Assembly (NCBI RefSeq): GCF_013823385.1
Contig: NZ_PNMA01000029.1
Span: 1-51,781, forward strand
From: Hyphomonas sp.
GTDB lineage: Bacteria > Pseudomonadota > Alphaproteobacteria > Caulobacterales > Hyphomonadaceae
Direction of reading: 5' to 3'
DNA: 51,781 bases
The number at the start of each line of letters is the position of its first letter. The first letter of the stretch is position 1. Below the pieces are notes generated by a model. It worked only from the letters and a program-made list of their open reading frames with translations, searched no databases and was not told where the DNA came from. The position numbers were made by a program, and so were the translations under genes. This document shows positions 40,333-47,986 of the stretch, in pieces.

Positions 40333-42251
40333 AACCCGCCCTGTTGCCCGCCATGTGGATCGGCGCGGCCTGCGCCCTTGCCCTTTCCGCCTGCGCCCAG
40401 ACGCCGGAACCCGCCCGCGCGGCGGCCGCCGTGACCGCGTCTGCCACCCCCGCGCCCGATGCCGGGCCTAAGCTCGATAACGCCGCCTTCCCCAAGATGG
40501 GCCAGCGCCCCGAAAGCGGCCGCCCCATCGCCACCCGCTCGCCCGTCGTCGCCCCCAATGGCGCGGCCGCCACCGCCCATCCCCTCGCCACGCAGACCGC
40601 GCTTGACGTGCTCAAGGCCGGCGGCTCGGCCGTTGACGCCGCCATCGCCGCCAACGCCATGCTCGGCCTGGTCGAGCCGACCGGCAACGGCATCGGCGGC
40701 GATCTCTATGCCATCGTCTGGGATCCCGAAACACAGCAGCTCTACGGCTATAATGGCTCGGGCCGGTCCCCGAAGGCGGCCACCCTCGCCGACGCGCAGG
40801 CCAAGGCCGATCAGTTCAAGGAGGGCAAGGCGCTCCCATCCTTCGGCAGTATCACCGTCACCGTCCCGGGCACGGTCGATGGCTGGTTTGCCCTGCATGA
40901 GAAATTCGGCAAGCGTCCGATGGCAGACAATCTCGCGCCAACTGTGCGTTATGCGCGCGAAGGCGCCCCGATCCCCGAAATGATCGCCTGGTACTGGTCG
41001 CGCGGCCCCCTGCGGTTTGAACCGGCCCATGAACGCGGCGAACTGGAAGAATATGACAACGCGAAGAAAACCTATTTCAGCCCCGCCCCGGTGGCCGGTT
41101 CCCTCTTTCGCAATCCAGACCTGGCAAACACGCTGGAGCGGATCGGCGCGCTCGGCCGCGGTGAGTTTTATAGCGGGGCGACCGCCCGCACGATGACCAA
41201 CTATCTGCGCCGCCATGGCAGCAAGATCCATTTCAGCGACTTCACCGAACATAAAGGCGAATGGACCCAGCCGATCTGCATCGAATATCGCGGCGAAGTG
41301 AAAGTCTGCGAACTCGGGCCGAATACACAGGGCGTGGCTGCCCTCCAGATGCTGGAAATGCTCGAACGCTTCGATCTCAAATCCATGGGTTTCGGCTCGC
41401 CCGATGCCGTCACCGCCATGGTCGAGGCCAAGCGCCTCGCCTTCGCAGACCGGGCGCTCGGCTACGCCGACCCCGCCTATTCCGGCATCGACCCGTCGAT
41501 CTTCGTCGCCCCCGGCTATAACGCCAAACGCGCCGAACTGATCGACCCCGCCCGCGCCATGCCGGAGGTTGCTCCGGGCACGGAGATCACCGACGCCGCC
41601 CTGCGCGATGGCGACACCACCTACCTCACCGTTGCCGACAAAAACGGCATGATGGTCTCCCTCATCCAGTCAAATTATCGCGGCATGGGCTCTGGTCTTG
41701 TCGCCGATGGTCTCGGCTTCATGTTCCAGGACCGGGGCGAACTCTTCAGTCTTGACCCGGATCATCCCAACGTCTTTGAAGGCGGCAAACGCCCCTTCCA
41801 CACCATCATCCCGGCCTTCGCCTTCAGGAAAGATATGCCCGGCTGTCAGGTGCGCGCCACCGCGCCCGAAATGGCCTGCCCGTATGAGCCGTGGCTCAGC
41901 TTCGGCCTGATGGGCGGGGCAACCCAGCCGCAGGGCCATGTGCAGATCATCACCAACCTCGTGGACTTCGGCATGGGCCTTCAGGAAGCCGGCGACGCCG
42001 CGCGCTGGGAACATGATGGCGGCTGCGAACCCACCAACGCTCTCGGCGAGGATTGCAATGTGGGCACCGGCAAGGTCATGCTCGAACGCGGCCTCGCCTC
42101 TGCTGCCGCAGAGCTGGAAAAGCGCGGCTATGAAGTCACCTGCTGCGAAGCCAATTATGGCGGCTACCAGGCCATCATGCGCGACTTCCAATCCGGCGCC
42201 TGGATCGCCGCCACCGAAATGCGCAAAGACGGCAATGCGGATGGGTATTGA
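40329..42251 (+). CDS. ggt: Gamma-glutamyltransferase, lipoprotein
   Basis: A 640-residue GGT precursor. The signal peptide ends in the lipobox LSAC, so the enzyme is probably lipid-anchored and periplasm-facing. Family features: AAATAHPLATQTALDVLKAGGSAVDAAIA, GNGIGGDLYAIVW, and the autocleavage/nucleophile Thr430 in GDTTYLTVADKNG. It cleaves glutathione and other gamma-glutamyl compounds. The large/small subunit junction is as expected, at Asp429-Thr430. GGAGGAGG precedes ATG 40329, which overlaps the previous stop codon, indicating coupling to the TIGR02301-like gene. A GC-rich repeat follows. Confidence 0.95.
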   Translation: MKPALLPAMWIGAACALALSACAQTPEPARAAAAVTASATPAPDAGPKLDNAAFPKMGQRPESGRPIATRSPVVAPNGAAATAHPLATQTALDVLKAGGSAVDAAIAANAMLGLVEPTGNGIGGDLYAIVWDPETQQLYGYNGSGRSPKAATLADAQAKADQFKEGKALPSFGSITVTVPGTVDGWFALHEKFGKRPMADNLAPTVRYAREGAPIPEMIAWYWSRGPLRFEPAHERGELEEYDNAKKTYFSPAPVAGSLFRNPDLANTLERIGALGRGEFYSGATARTMTNYLRRHGSKIHFSDFTEHKGEWTQPICIEYRGEVKVCELGPNTQGVAALQMLEMLERFDLKSMGFGSPDAVTAMVEAKRLAFADRALGYADPAYSGIDPSIFVAPGYNAKRAELIDPARAMPEVAPGTEITDAALRDGDTTYLTVADKNGMMVSLIQSNYRGMGSGLVADGLGFMFQDRGELFSLDPDHPNVFEGGKRPFHTIIPAFAFRKDMPGCQVRATAPEMACPYEPWLSFGLMGGATQPQGHVQIITNLVDFGMGLQEAGDAARWEHDGGCEPTNALGEDCNVGTGKVMLERGLASAAAELEKRGYEVTCCEANYGGYQAIMRDFQSGAWIAATEMRKDGNADGY

Positions 42252-42257
42252 TCTCTA

Positions 42258-42376
42258 AGCCCCCTCGCCCTTTCAAGGGAGAGGGGGTTGGGGGTGAGGG
42301 TTCACGACGCCCGAAACTTTGCGCCCTGCCTCGCCCCTCATCCCCAACCCCTTCTCCCCAAGGGAGAGAAGGGGCT
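42258..42376. repeat. GC-rich inverted repeat pair, copy 5
   Basis: The left arm AGCCCCCTCGCCCTTTCAAG (and on to GGGGGTGAGGG) and right arm CCCCTCATCCCCAACCCCTT (and on to GAAGGGGCT) are reverse complements apart from scattered mismatches, with an approximately 35-base spacer. The right arm ends directly at the DUF559 start and seems to provide its ribosome site (GAAGGGG). Confidence 0.85.
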
Positions 42377-42721
42377 TTGACAGACGACCCTGCCATTCGG
42401 CACGCCCGCCGCCTCCGCAAGTTAGCCAACGCGCCGGAAGACATCGCCTGGCAAACCCTCCGCACCCTGCGCGATCACGGTTTCCCTGTCCGCCGCCAGC
42501 ATCCCATCAATGGCATGATTGTCGATTTCGCGATCACGCGCGCCAGCCTTGTCATCGAAATCGACGGCGGCATTCACAAACTGCCTGAAGCGCGACACCG
42601 CGATGAGAAACGTAACCAGATGCTCGAAAGTCTTGGCTGGACTATCCTCCGCATCCCCTCTGAAGCCGCCCTATACCCCGACCATCTGATGCACCTCGTT
42701 CAGGAAAAACTCGGCCTCTGA
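42377..42721 (+). CDS. DUF559 (Vsr-like endonuclease fold) protein
   Basis: About 114 residues when begun at TTG 42377; the frame stays open upstream only through repeat DNA. The domain has APEDIAWQTLRTLRDHGFPV, RRQHPINGMIVDFAI, LVIEIDGGIHKLPEARHRDE and LESLGWTILRI, the DUF559 pattern of PD-(D/E)xK-like proteins related to very-short-patch repair endonucleases (acidic residues at VDF and EID). The function of these small proteins is unproven. Both sides carry GC-rich inverted repeats, as is often seen for this gene type. Confidence 0.88.
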   Translation: MTDDPAIRHARRLRKLANAPEDIAWQTLRTLRDHGFPVRRQHPINGMIVDFAITRASLVIEIDGGIHKLPEARHRDEKRNQMLESLGWTILRIPSEAALYPDHLMHLVQEKLGL

Positions 42722-42723
42722 CT

Positions 42724-42834
42724 CCCCTCTCCCCTGGGGGAGAGGGGCTGGGGGTGAGGGGGGCGACCTCTCCACTCCATCTTTTGCCCCACCCCCTCAT
42801 CCCTAACCCCTTCTCCCCCAGGGGAGAAGGGGCT
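42724..42834. repeat. GC-rich inverted repeat pair, copy 6
   Basis: The left arm CCCCTCTCCCCTGGGGGAGA through GGGGGTGAGGGG and right arm CCCCCTCATCCCTAACCCCT through GGGGAGAAGGGGC are near-complementary around an approximately 25-base spacer. It is very similar to copy 5 on the other side of the DUF559 gene. Together they flank that gene. Confidence 0.85.
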
Positions 42835-42849
42835 AAGAAGCGACGCAAG

Positions 42850-43509
42850 ATGAAGAAAACCACCCCCACTGCCCCCGAAGCCCCCCGCGACTGCCCCCTC
42901 TGCCCGCGCCTCGTGGCGTACCGCGAGGCTGTGCGCGCCAAGGAACCCACCTGGTTCAACGGCGCCGTCCCCAGCTTCGGCAACGATAGCGCAGAACTTC
43001 TCATCGTCGGCCTCGCCCCCGGCGTCACGGGCGCCAACCGCACCGGCCGTCCGTTCACGGGCGATTGGGCGGGGGACCTGCTCTACGCCACGCTCGACAA
43101 GTTCGGTTTCAGCAAAGGCACCTTCGCTGCCGACCCGAATGACGGCCTCGTCCTCACCGGCGCAATGATCACCAACGCCGTGCGCTGCGTACCGCCGGAA
43201 AACAAGCCCGTCGGCGCCGAGATCAACCAGTGCCGGCCCTTCCTCGAAGCGCGCATCGCTTCCCTGCCAAAGCTCAAAGCCATCCTCTGCCTCGGCAAGA
43301 TCAGCCATGATTCCACCCTGCGCGCCCTTGGCCTCAAGGTCGCCCAATATCCGTTCGGCCACGGAACAAAATATGAAGTCTCGGCAAACGGCAAACCCGT
43401 CATCCTCCTCTCCTCCTATCACTGCTCCCGCTACAACACGAACACTGGCCGGCTGACGGCCGAAATGTTCGAAGCGGTCTTTGCAGAGGCGCGCCGCGCC
43501 GCCGGCTAG
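42850..43509 (+). CDS. Uracil-DNA glycosylase, family 5 (UdgB type)
   Basis: A 219-residue iron-sulfur uracil-DNA glycosylase. It shows CPLCPRLVAYRE (Cys15, Cys18), LLIVGLAPGVTGANRTGRPF (the family-5 GLAPG and GNRTGRxFTGD motifs), Cys113 and Cys128 as further cluster ligands, and SSYHCSRYNTNTGRLT, where family members have HPSxxNTxTG; the Pro is Cys192 here. It removes uracil and other deaminated bases. ATG 42850 gives the normal length; the longer frame runs into the repeat. It overlaps the convergent TetR gene by four bases at the 3' end. Confidence 0.92.
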   Translation: MKKTTPTAPEAPRDCPLCPRLVAYREAVRAKEPTWFNGAVPSFGNDSAELLIVGLAPGVTGANRTGRPFTGDWAGDLLYATLDKFGFSKGTFAADPNDGLVLTGAMITNAVRCVPPENKPVGAEINQCRPFLEARIASLPKLKAILCLGKISHDSTLRALGLKVAQYPFGHGTKYEVSANGKPVILLSSYHCSRYNTNTGRLTAEMFEAVFAEARRAAG

Positions 43510-44144
43510 GGCGCCCGCACGATCGCCGCCATCGTGCCCACCAGATGCTGCAGCATCGCCGGCCGCGACCAGGTCGGGTGCGACCGGCTTGTATCCGCGA
43601 GCCGCGCTTCCCGCGCCGCCAATACAGAGCCCAGATAGGATTCCAGAAACACGATCCGTTCGGTCTGCTTGGCCCGCGGCAGATGCTCCATGAACCCCCG
43701 CAGAAGATCCAGGCAGCGTTTGAAGCCGGAATTCCACTGCCCGCCGAGAGCCTCCATGAACAGCGCCCGGTGGGTCATCGCGAACAGCACGATGAACCGG
43801 TTATAGCATTCCTCCTCCCCCTCCGGGGTGAGGTCTACGGACGGATAGACAATGATGCCGAGAATGTCCTCCAGCGTAGGCGCCGTGTCCGAAGCCGCCA
43901 GCGCTTCCAGCGCCGCATTGCGCCGGTCATTGATCAGCCTTGCCCCGTCCACGATCAGCGTGCGGATAAGGTCTGCCTTCGATCCGAAATGATACCCCAC
44001 TGCCCCATGATTGCGCTGCCCGGCAGCCGCTGCAATCTCACGCACGGTTACCCCGTCCACCCCCCGCTCGGCAAACAGCTTCATCGCCGCGCGTTTCAGC
44101 GCCTCAACAGCTTCACTCTCGGCTTTTTCATGCAGGCGGACCAT
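43506..44144 (-). CDS. TetR family transcriptional regulator
   Basis: About 212 residues from ATG 44144. The helix-turn-helix spans AMKLFAERGVDGVTVREIAAAAGQRNHGAVGYHFGSKADLI, here split: GVDGVTVREIAAAAG then AVGYHFGSKADLI. A helical ligand domain follows. The gene is divergent from the APH-type kinase gene across an AT-rich spacer (44145-44226), so it probably regulates that gene and the following alcohol dehydrogenase gene. The TTG at 44159 is a less likely start. Acyl-CoA or related ligands are common for such regulators, which is an inference. Confidence 0.92.
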   Translation of the reverse strand: MVRLHEKAESEAVEALKRAAMKLFAERGVDGVTVREIAAAAGQRNHGAVGYHFGSKADLIRTLIVDGARLINDRRNAALEALAASDTAPTLEDILGIIVYPSVDLTPEGEEECYNRFIVLFAMTHRALFMEALGGQWNSGFKRCLDLLRGFMEHLPRAKQTERIVFLESYLGSVLAAREARLADTSRSHPTWSRPAMLQHLVGTMAAIVRAP

Positions 44145-44226
44145 ACGGCAAGCTTGCAAAAAGCCACGCTTTCAGTCAACCATATTATCCAATTGATTTA
44201 AAAGAATGGCCGCCGGGAGGAAAATC

Positions 44227-45246
44227 GTGAGCAATCCTGTAGATCTTGCCGCGCTGGCGGCGTGGATGGACAGCCAGGGCCTCGGCAGCGGGCCCATCGA
44301 GAATGATGTCCGCCTCGCCGGCGGCACGCAGAACATCCTCCTGAAATTCACCCGCGCCGGCGGCGCCTATGTGCTGCGCCGCCCGCCGCCGGTGCTGCGC
44401 GCAAACTCCAACGAAACCATGCGCCGCGAGGCGCGCATGCTGGCCGCCCTGAAGGACACGAACGTGCCCCATCCCGCCCTGATTGCGGCGTGCCCGGATG
44501 AAACCGTCCTCGGCGCGGCCTTCTATCTGATGGAGCCAATCGACGGCTATAATCCCACCACATGCCTGCCCGAGCCCTTCGCCTCTTCGCCGGAGCTGCG
44601 CCACCAGATGGGGCTTTCTCTGGTTGATGGCATCGCGGCGCTGGGCGCGCAGGATTACATCGCCCTGGGCCTCGAAGGCCTCGGCAAGGTCGACAATTAT
44701 CTCGAGCGCCAGGTCGGCCGCTGGAAAGCCCAACTCGAAAGCTATGCCGAGTTTCCCGAATGGGACGGCCTGAAAGACCTGCCCGACATTGACGGCGTCG
44801 GCCGCTGGCTGGAAGAAAACCGTCCGCGGACATTCCAGCCCGGCATCCTCCATGGCGACTATCACCTCGCCAATGTCATGTACCGCTTCGACGCCCCGCG
44901 CCTTGCTGCCATCGTCGACTGGGAACTCACCACCATCGGTGACCCGCTGCTCGATCTCGGCTGGCTCCTCGCCACCTGGCCAGAGGGTAGCACCGGCACC
45001 GTCTCGGTGACGCCCTGGGAAGGCTTTCCGTCCGCAGACGAACTCGTTGCGCACTACGCCAAACAGACAACCCGCGACCTCAGCCAAATCCACTGGTACG
45101 GCGTCCTCGCCTGCTACAAGCTCGGCATCATCCTGGAAGGCACCTACGCCCGCGCCTGCGCCGGAAAGGCCCCGAAAGCCACGGGCGACCAGCTCCACGC
45201 CAGCACCATCGGCCTCCTGCAACGCGCCAATCGCTGGATCAGCTGA
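44227..45246 (+). CDS. APH-family phosphotransferase (ACAD10/11 kinase-domain type)
   Basis: About 339 residues. GTG 44227 is preferred over ATG 44206 because GGGAGGA lies six bases before it. The protein has RLAGGTQNILLKF, YVLRRPPP, the catalytic HGDYHLANVMYR (His209, Asp211) and the metal-binding IVDWELTTIGDPLLDLGWLL (Asp231). This is the APH-type kinase family found fused or adjacent to acyl-CoA dehydrogenases; in bacteria LvaA is a hydroxyacyl-CoA kinase example. It likely phosphorylates a hydroxyacyl or other small substrate. It lies divergent from a TetR gene and 40 bases before a Zn alcohol dehydrogenase gene. Confidence 0.92.
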   Translation: MSNPVDLAALAAWMDSQGLGSGPIENDVRLAGGTQNILLKFTRAGGAYVLRRPPPVLRANSNETMRREARMLAALKDTNVPHPALIAACPDETVLGAAFYLMEPIDGYNPTTCLPEPFASSPELRHQMGLSLVDGIAALGAQDYIALGLEGLGKVDNYLERQVGRWKAQLESYAEFPEWDGLKDLPDIDGVGRWLEENRPRTFQPGILHGDYHLANVMYRFDAPRLAAIVDWELTTIGDPLLDLGWLLATWPEGSTGTVSVTPWEGFPSADELVAHYAKQTTRDLSQIHWYGVLACYKLGIILEGTYARACAGKAPKATGDQLHASTIGLLQRANRWIS

Positions 45247-45285
45247 CGCCACGAAACCTAATTCCGACAACGGAGCATCTGCCTC

Positions 45286-46329
45286 ATGAAAGCCCTCATC
45301 TATCGCGGCCCGCGCGACATCGCCTACGAAACGATGAAAGACCCCGCCCTCCACGATGACCGCGACGCGATCATCAAGGTCGACAAATGCGCCATCTGCG
45401 GCAGCGACCTGCACATCTATCACGGCGAAACCTTCTCCGAAGATACCGGCTATTGCGTCGGCCATGAAGCGGTCGGCGAAGTGGTCGAAGCGGGCCGGGG
45501 CGTGCGCCAGCTCAAAGCCGGTGACAAGGTGATGATCTCGGCCGCTGTCGGCTGCGGCCAGTGCCGCGCCTGCCTCGCCGGCATCGTCAACAAGTGCGAG
45601 TTCAATGCGGCGGGCTGCTACGGCCTCTCCTCAAAGCTGCAGGGTTGCCAGGCCGAATTCGTCCGTGTGCCCGCCGCTGACTTCAATGCCCAGAAAATTC
45701 CGGACGGGGTCAGCCTCGATCAGGCGCTGATGATGACCGATGCCCTCGCCACCGCCTGGTTCGGCGCCCGCAATGCCGACATCCAGCGCGGCGCCACCGT
45801 CGCGGTCGTCGGCCTCGGCCCCATCGGCCTCCTCGCCGCAGAAGCCGCCTTCATCATGGGCGCCTCGCGCGTCTTCGGCATAGACCTTGTGGAGGAGCGC
45901 CGCGCCGCCGGCCGCGCCATCGGCCTTGAAACGCCAGACCCGGCGGACGCCCGCGCCCTCATCCAGGAGGCCACAAAGGGCCGCATGTGCGACAGCGTCA
46001 TCGAAGCGGTTGGCCACACCGCCACCATCCGCGCCGCCCTCGGCCTTGCCGGCAAGCGCGCCACCGTCTCGGTCGTCGGCGTCGCGCAGGACCGCACCTT
46101 CGAGTTTCCGATGTCAAAAGCCTTCGGCATGGGCCTCACCTTCCGTATCGGGACATGTTCTGTCCCCCAGGAATGGCCAGAGCTTATCCCGCTGGTCCAG
46201 TCCGGCCGCCTCAAGCCGGAAAAATACATCACCCACACGCTGCCCCTGTCAGACGGCGCCCGCGCCTACGACATCTTCGACAAGCGCACAGACGGCGCCA
46301 TGAAGATGGTGTTTGATCTGAGTTTGTGA
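45286..46329 (+). CDS. Zinc-dependent alcohol dehydrogenase (MDR family)
   Basis: A 347-residue medium-chain dehydrogenase. The catalytic zinc ligands are Cys38 (CAICGSD) and His60-Glu61 (CVGHEAVG). The structural zinc set is C90, C93, C96, C104 (GCGQCRACLAGIVNKCE). The coenzyme motif is VVGLGPIGLLAAEAA near residue 174. NAD(P)-dependent oxidation of a secondary alcohol or polyol is likely. It lies 40 bases after the APH-type gene on the same strand, so they form a probable operon under the divergent TetR. A GC-rich repeat pair follows. Confidence 0.94.
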   Translation: MKALIYRGPRDIAYETMKDPALHDDRDAIIKVDKCAICGSDLHIYHGETFSEDTGYCVGHEAVGEVVEAGRGVRQLKAGDKVMISAAVGCGQCRACLAGIVNKCEFNAAGCYGLSSKLQGCQAEFVRVPAADFNAQKIPDGVSLDQALMMTDALATAWFGARNADIQRGATVAVVGLGPIGLLAAEAAFIMGASRVFGIDLVEERRAAGRAIGLETPDPADARALIQEATKGRMCDSVIEAVGHTATIRAALGLAGKRATVSVVGVAQDRTFEFPMSKAFGMGLTFRIGTCSVPQEWPELIPLVQSGRLKPEKYITHTLPLSDGARAYDIFDKRTDGAMKMVFDLSL

Positions 46330-46331
46330 GA

Positions 46332-46487
46332 CCCTCACCTCCCATTGCTCCGCAATGGGCCCCTCCTCTCCCGGAGGGAGAGGGGTGAGTGGCATCCAGC
46401 CGAACGATTGGCTAAAGACGGCGCGGTGGAACCCCTCTCCCCCCGGGAGAGGAGGGGCCCGCGCCCAGAGGGCGTGGGAGGTGAGGG
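46332..46487. repeat. GC-rich inverted repeat pair, copy 7
   Basis: The left element CCCTCACCTCCCATTGCTCC through GGAGGGAGAGGGGT and right element ACCCCTCTCCCCCCGGGAGA through GTGGGAGGTGAGGG are inverted relative to each other across about 50 bases. The left element shares CCCTCACCTCCCAT and CCCCTCCTCTCCC with copy 2. The pair fills the space between the convergent alcohol dehydrogenase and smpB genes. Confidence 0.85.
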
Positions 46488-46510
46488 CCAGCGGCCTCTG
46501 CGGCGGAGCC

Positions 46511-46996
46511 CTACCCCGCCTTCAATATCCGCGCCTTATCGCGTGCCCAGTCGCGCTTGGCTTCATGCTCGCGCTTGTCATGGGCCTTGCGCCCCGTCGC
46601 GACGCCGATCAGCAGTTTCGCCCGGCCCTTGTCGTTGAAATAAAGCTTCAGCGGAACAATCGTGCGCCCCGCCCGCTCCACTTCCTGGCTGAGCTTCGAC
46701 AGCTCCCGCTTCGACACCAGCAGCTTGCGCTTCCGGCGCGGTTCATGGTTGAAGCGGTTGGCCCCGCCATAGGTCTGGATCTCGGCATTGATCAGCCACA
46801 GCTCGCCCTGCTCCACCGACGCATAGGCTTCGGCGATATTGGCGCGCCCCTCGCGCAGGGATTTGACTTCCGAGCCGACCAGCATGATGCCGGCCTCCAG
46901 CGTATCCTCCACGGAATATTCGCGGCGGGAGCGGCGGTTTTCCGCCACCAGCCCGTCGGTACGCCCCTTGATCTGCTCGTTCTTCTTGGTCGCCAT
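46511..46996 (-). CDS. smpB: SsrA-binding protein SmpB
   Basis: A 161-residue SmpB, the tmRNA partner in ribosome rescue. It shows [40 protein letters not shown] and LLINAEIQ-like [17 protein letters not shown], with a basic C-terminal tail ([22 protein letters not shown]) that enters the mRNA channel. It begins nine bases after dapA, so the two are co-transcribed, an order common in alphaproteobacteria. The tmRNA gene itself is not seen in this window. Confidence 0.97.
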   Translation of the reverse strand: MATKKNEQIKGRTDGLVAENRRSRREYSVEDTLEAGIMLVGSEVKSLREGRANIAEAYASVEQGELWLINAEIQTYGGANRFNHEPRRKRKLLVSKRELSKLSQEVERAGRTIVPLKLYFNDKGRAKLLIGVATGRKAHDKREHEAKRDWARDKARILKAG

Positions 46997-47005
46997 ACGC
47001 GCTAC

Positions 47006-47887
47006 CTAGGTATTGATCCCGGCCAGCGCCATGGCCTCGTCGATCATGGCGCGCGCCGCGTCATCTGGCCCGGTCAGCGGCAGGCGAACCTCCGGCGCGC
47101 AGAGGCCAAGGCGCGAGAGGGCATATTTCGCCGGCCCCGGCGAGGGCGAGCAGAACATCGCCCGGTGCAGGGCGATCAGCCGCCGCTCGATGGCGCGCGC
47201 GCTTTCCAGGTCCCCGTCATGGAACGCCATATGCATCGCCGCGCAAAGCTCCGGCGCCACATTCGCGGTCACAGAGATGCACCCCGCCCCGCCCATGGCC
47301 AGGAAGCCCAGCGCCGACGGGTCATCCCCCGAGAGCTGAACAAACTGTTCCAGATCCCCGATCAGGGCGGAATGATAGGTCACCCGGTCCATGTCGCCGG
47401 TGGCGTCCTTGATGCCGACAATGTTGGGCAACTCGGCCAGCCGCGCCACGGTTTCCGGTTTCAGGTCCACCACCGTCCGGCTCGGCACGTTATAAAGCAC
47501 CACCGGCAGGGCCACCGCGTCATTGATCGCGCGAAAGTGAGCGTACAGCCCATCCTGATTGGGATTGTTGTAATAGGGGCACACCACCAGGGCCGCGTCC
47601 GCCCCGGCGGCCTTGGCATGGGCCACCAGATCGATCGCCTCGTCGGTAGAGTTTGATCCGGCCCCGGCAATCACCGGCACGCGTCCTGCTGCCACTTCTA
47701 CACAAAGCGAGACAACGCGCTTGTGTTCCTCGGTCGACAGCGTGGAGGTTTCCCCCGTCGTGCCGACCGGCACAAGGCCCGCCGATCCGCCGGCAATCTG
47801 GCGTTCGACCAGCGCCGCAAAGGCGGCTTCGTCGACCGCGCCATTCTTGAAGGGTGTTACAAGGGCTGGGATTGAGCCGTGAAACAT
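47006..47887 (-). CDS. dapA: 4-hydroxy-tetrahydrodipicolinate synthase
   Basis: A 293-residue DapA, the first committed enzyme of lysine/diaminopimelate synthesis; it condenses pyruvate with aspartate semialdehyde. The Schiff-base lysine is K160 ([10 protein letters not shown]). The active-site Thr43-Thr44 are in VGTTGET, and Tyr132 in [26 protein letters not shown] (Tyr106-Tyr107) is typical. It is divergent from the lytic transglycosylase gene and heads the dapA-smpB operon. Confidence 0.97.
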   Translation of the reverse strand: MFHGSIPALVTPFKNGAVDEAAFAALVERQIAGGSAGLVPVGTTGETSTLSTEEHKRVVSLCVEVAAGRVPVIAGAGSNSTDEAIDLVAHAKAAGADAALVVCPYYNNPNQDGLYAHFRAINDAVALPVVLYNVPSRTVVDLKPETVARLAELPNIVGIKDATGDMDRVTYHSALIGDLEQFVQLSGDDPSALGFLAMGGAGCISVTANVAPELCAAMHMAFHDGDLESARAIERRLIALHRAMFCSPSPGPAKYALSRLGLCAPEVRLPLTGPDDAARAMIDEAMALAGINT

Positions 47888-47986
47888 TTTAACGTGCCGT
47901 TCAGGGATTGGTTGGGAAATGCGTGCTAGGCTCAGGAAGCTGACTTGTCACGCTTTGGCGCAGAAATAAACTCGGGTAGCCGTTCC

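Noticed and set aside
42248..42376. N-terminal extension of the DUF559 frame
   Set aside because: The extra 43 residues (PRPFKGEGVGGEG type) are translated from an intergenic repeat, not protein-coding sequence.
21851..46487. CRISPR array from repeated GC-rich units
   Set aside because: Units are scattered singly or as inverted pairs kilobases apart, with no regular spacers and no cas genes.
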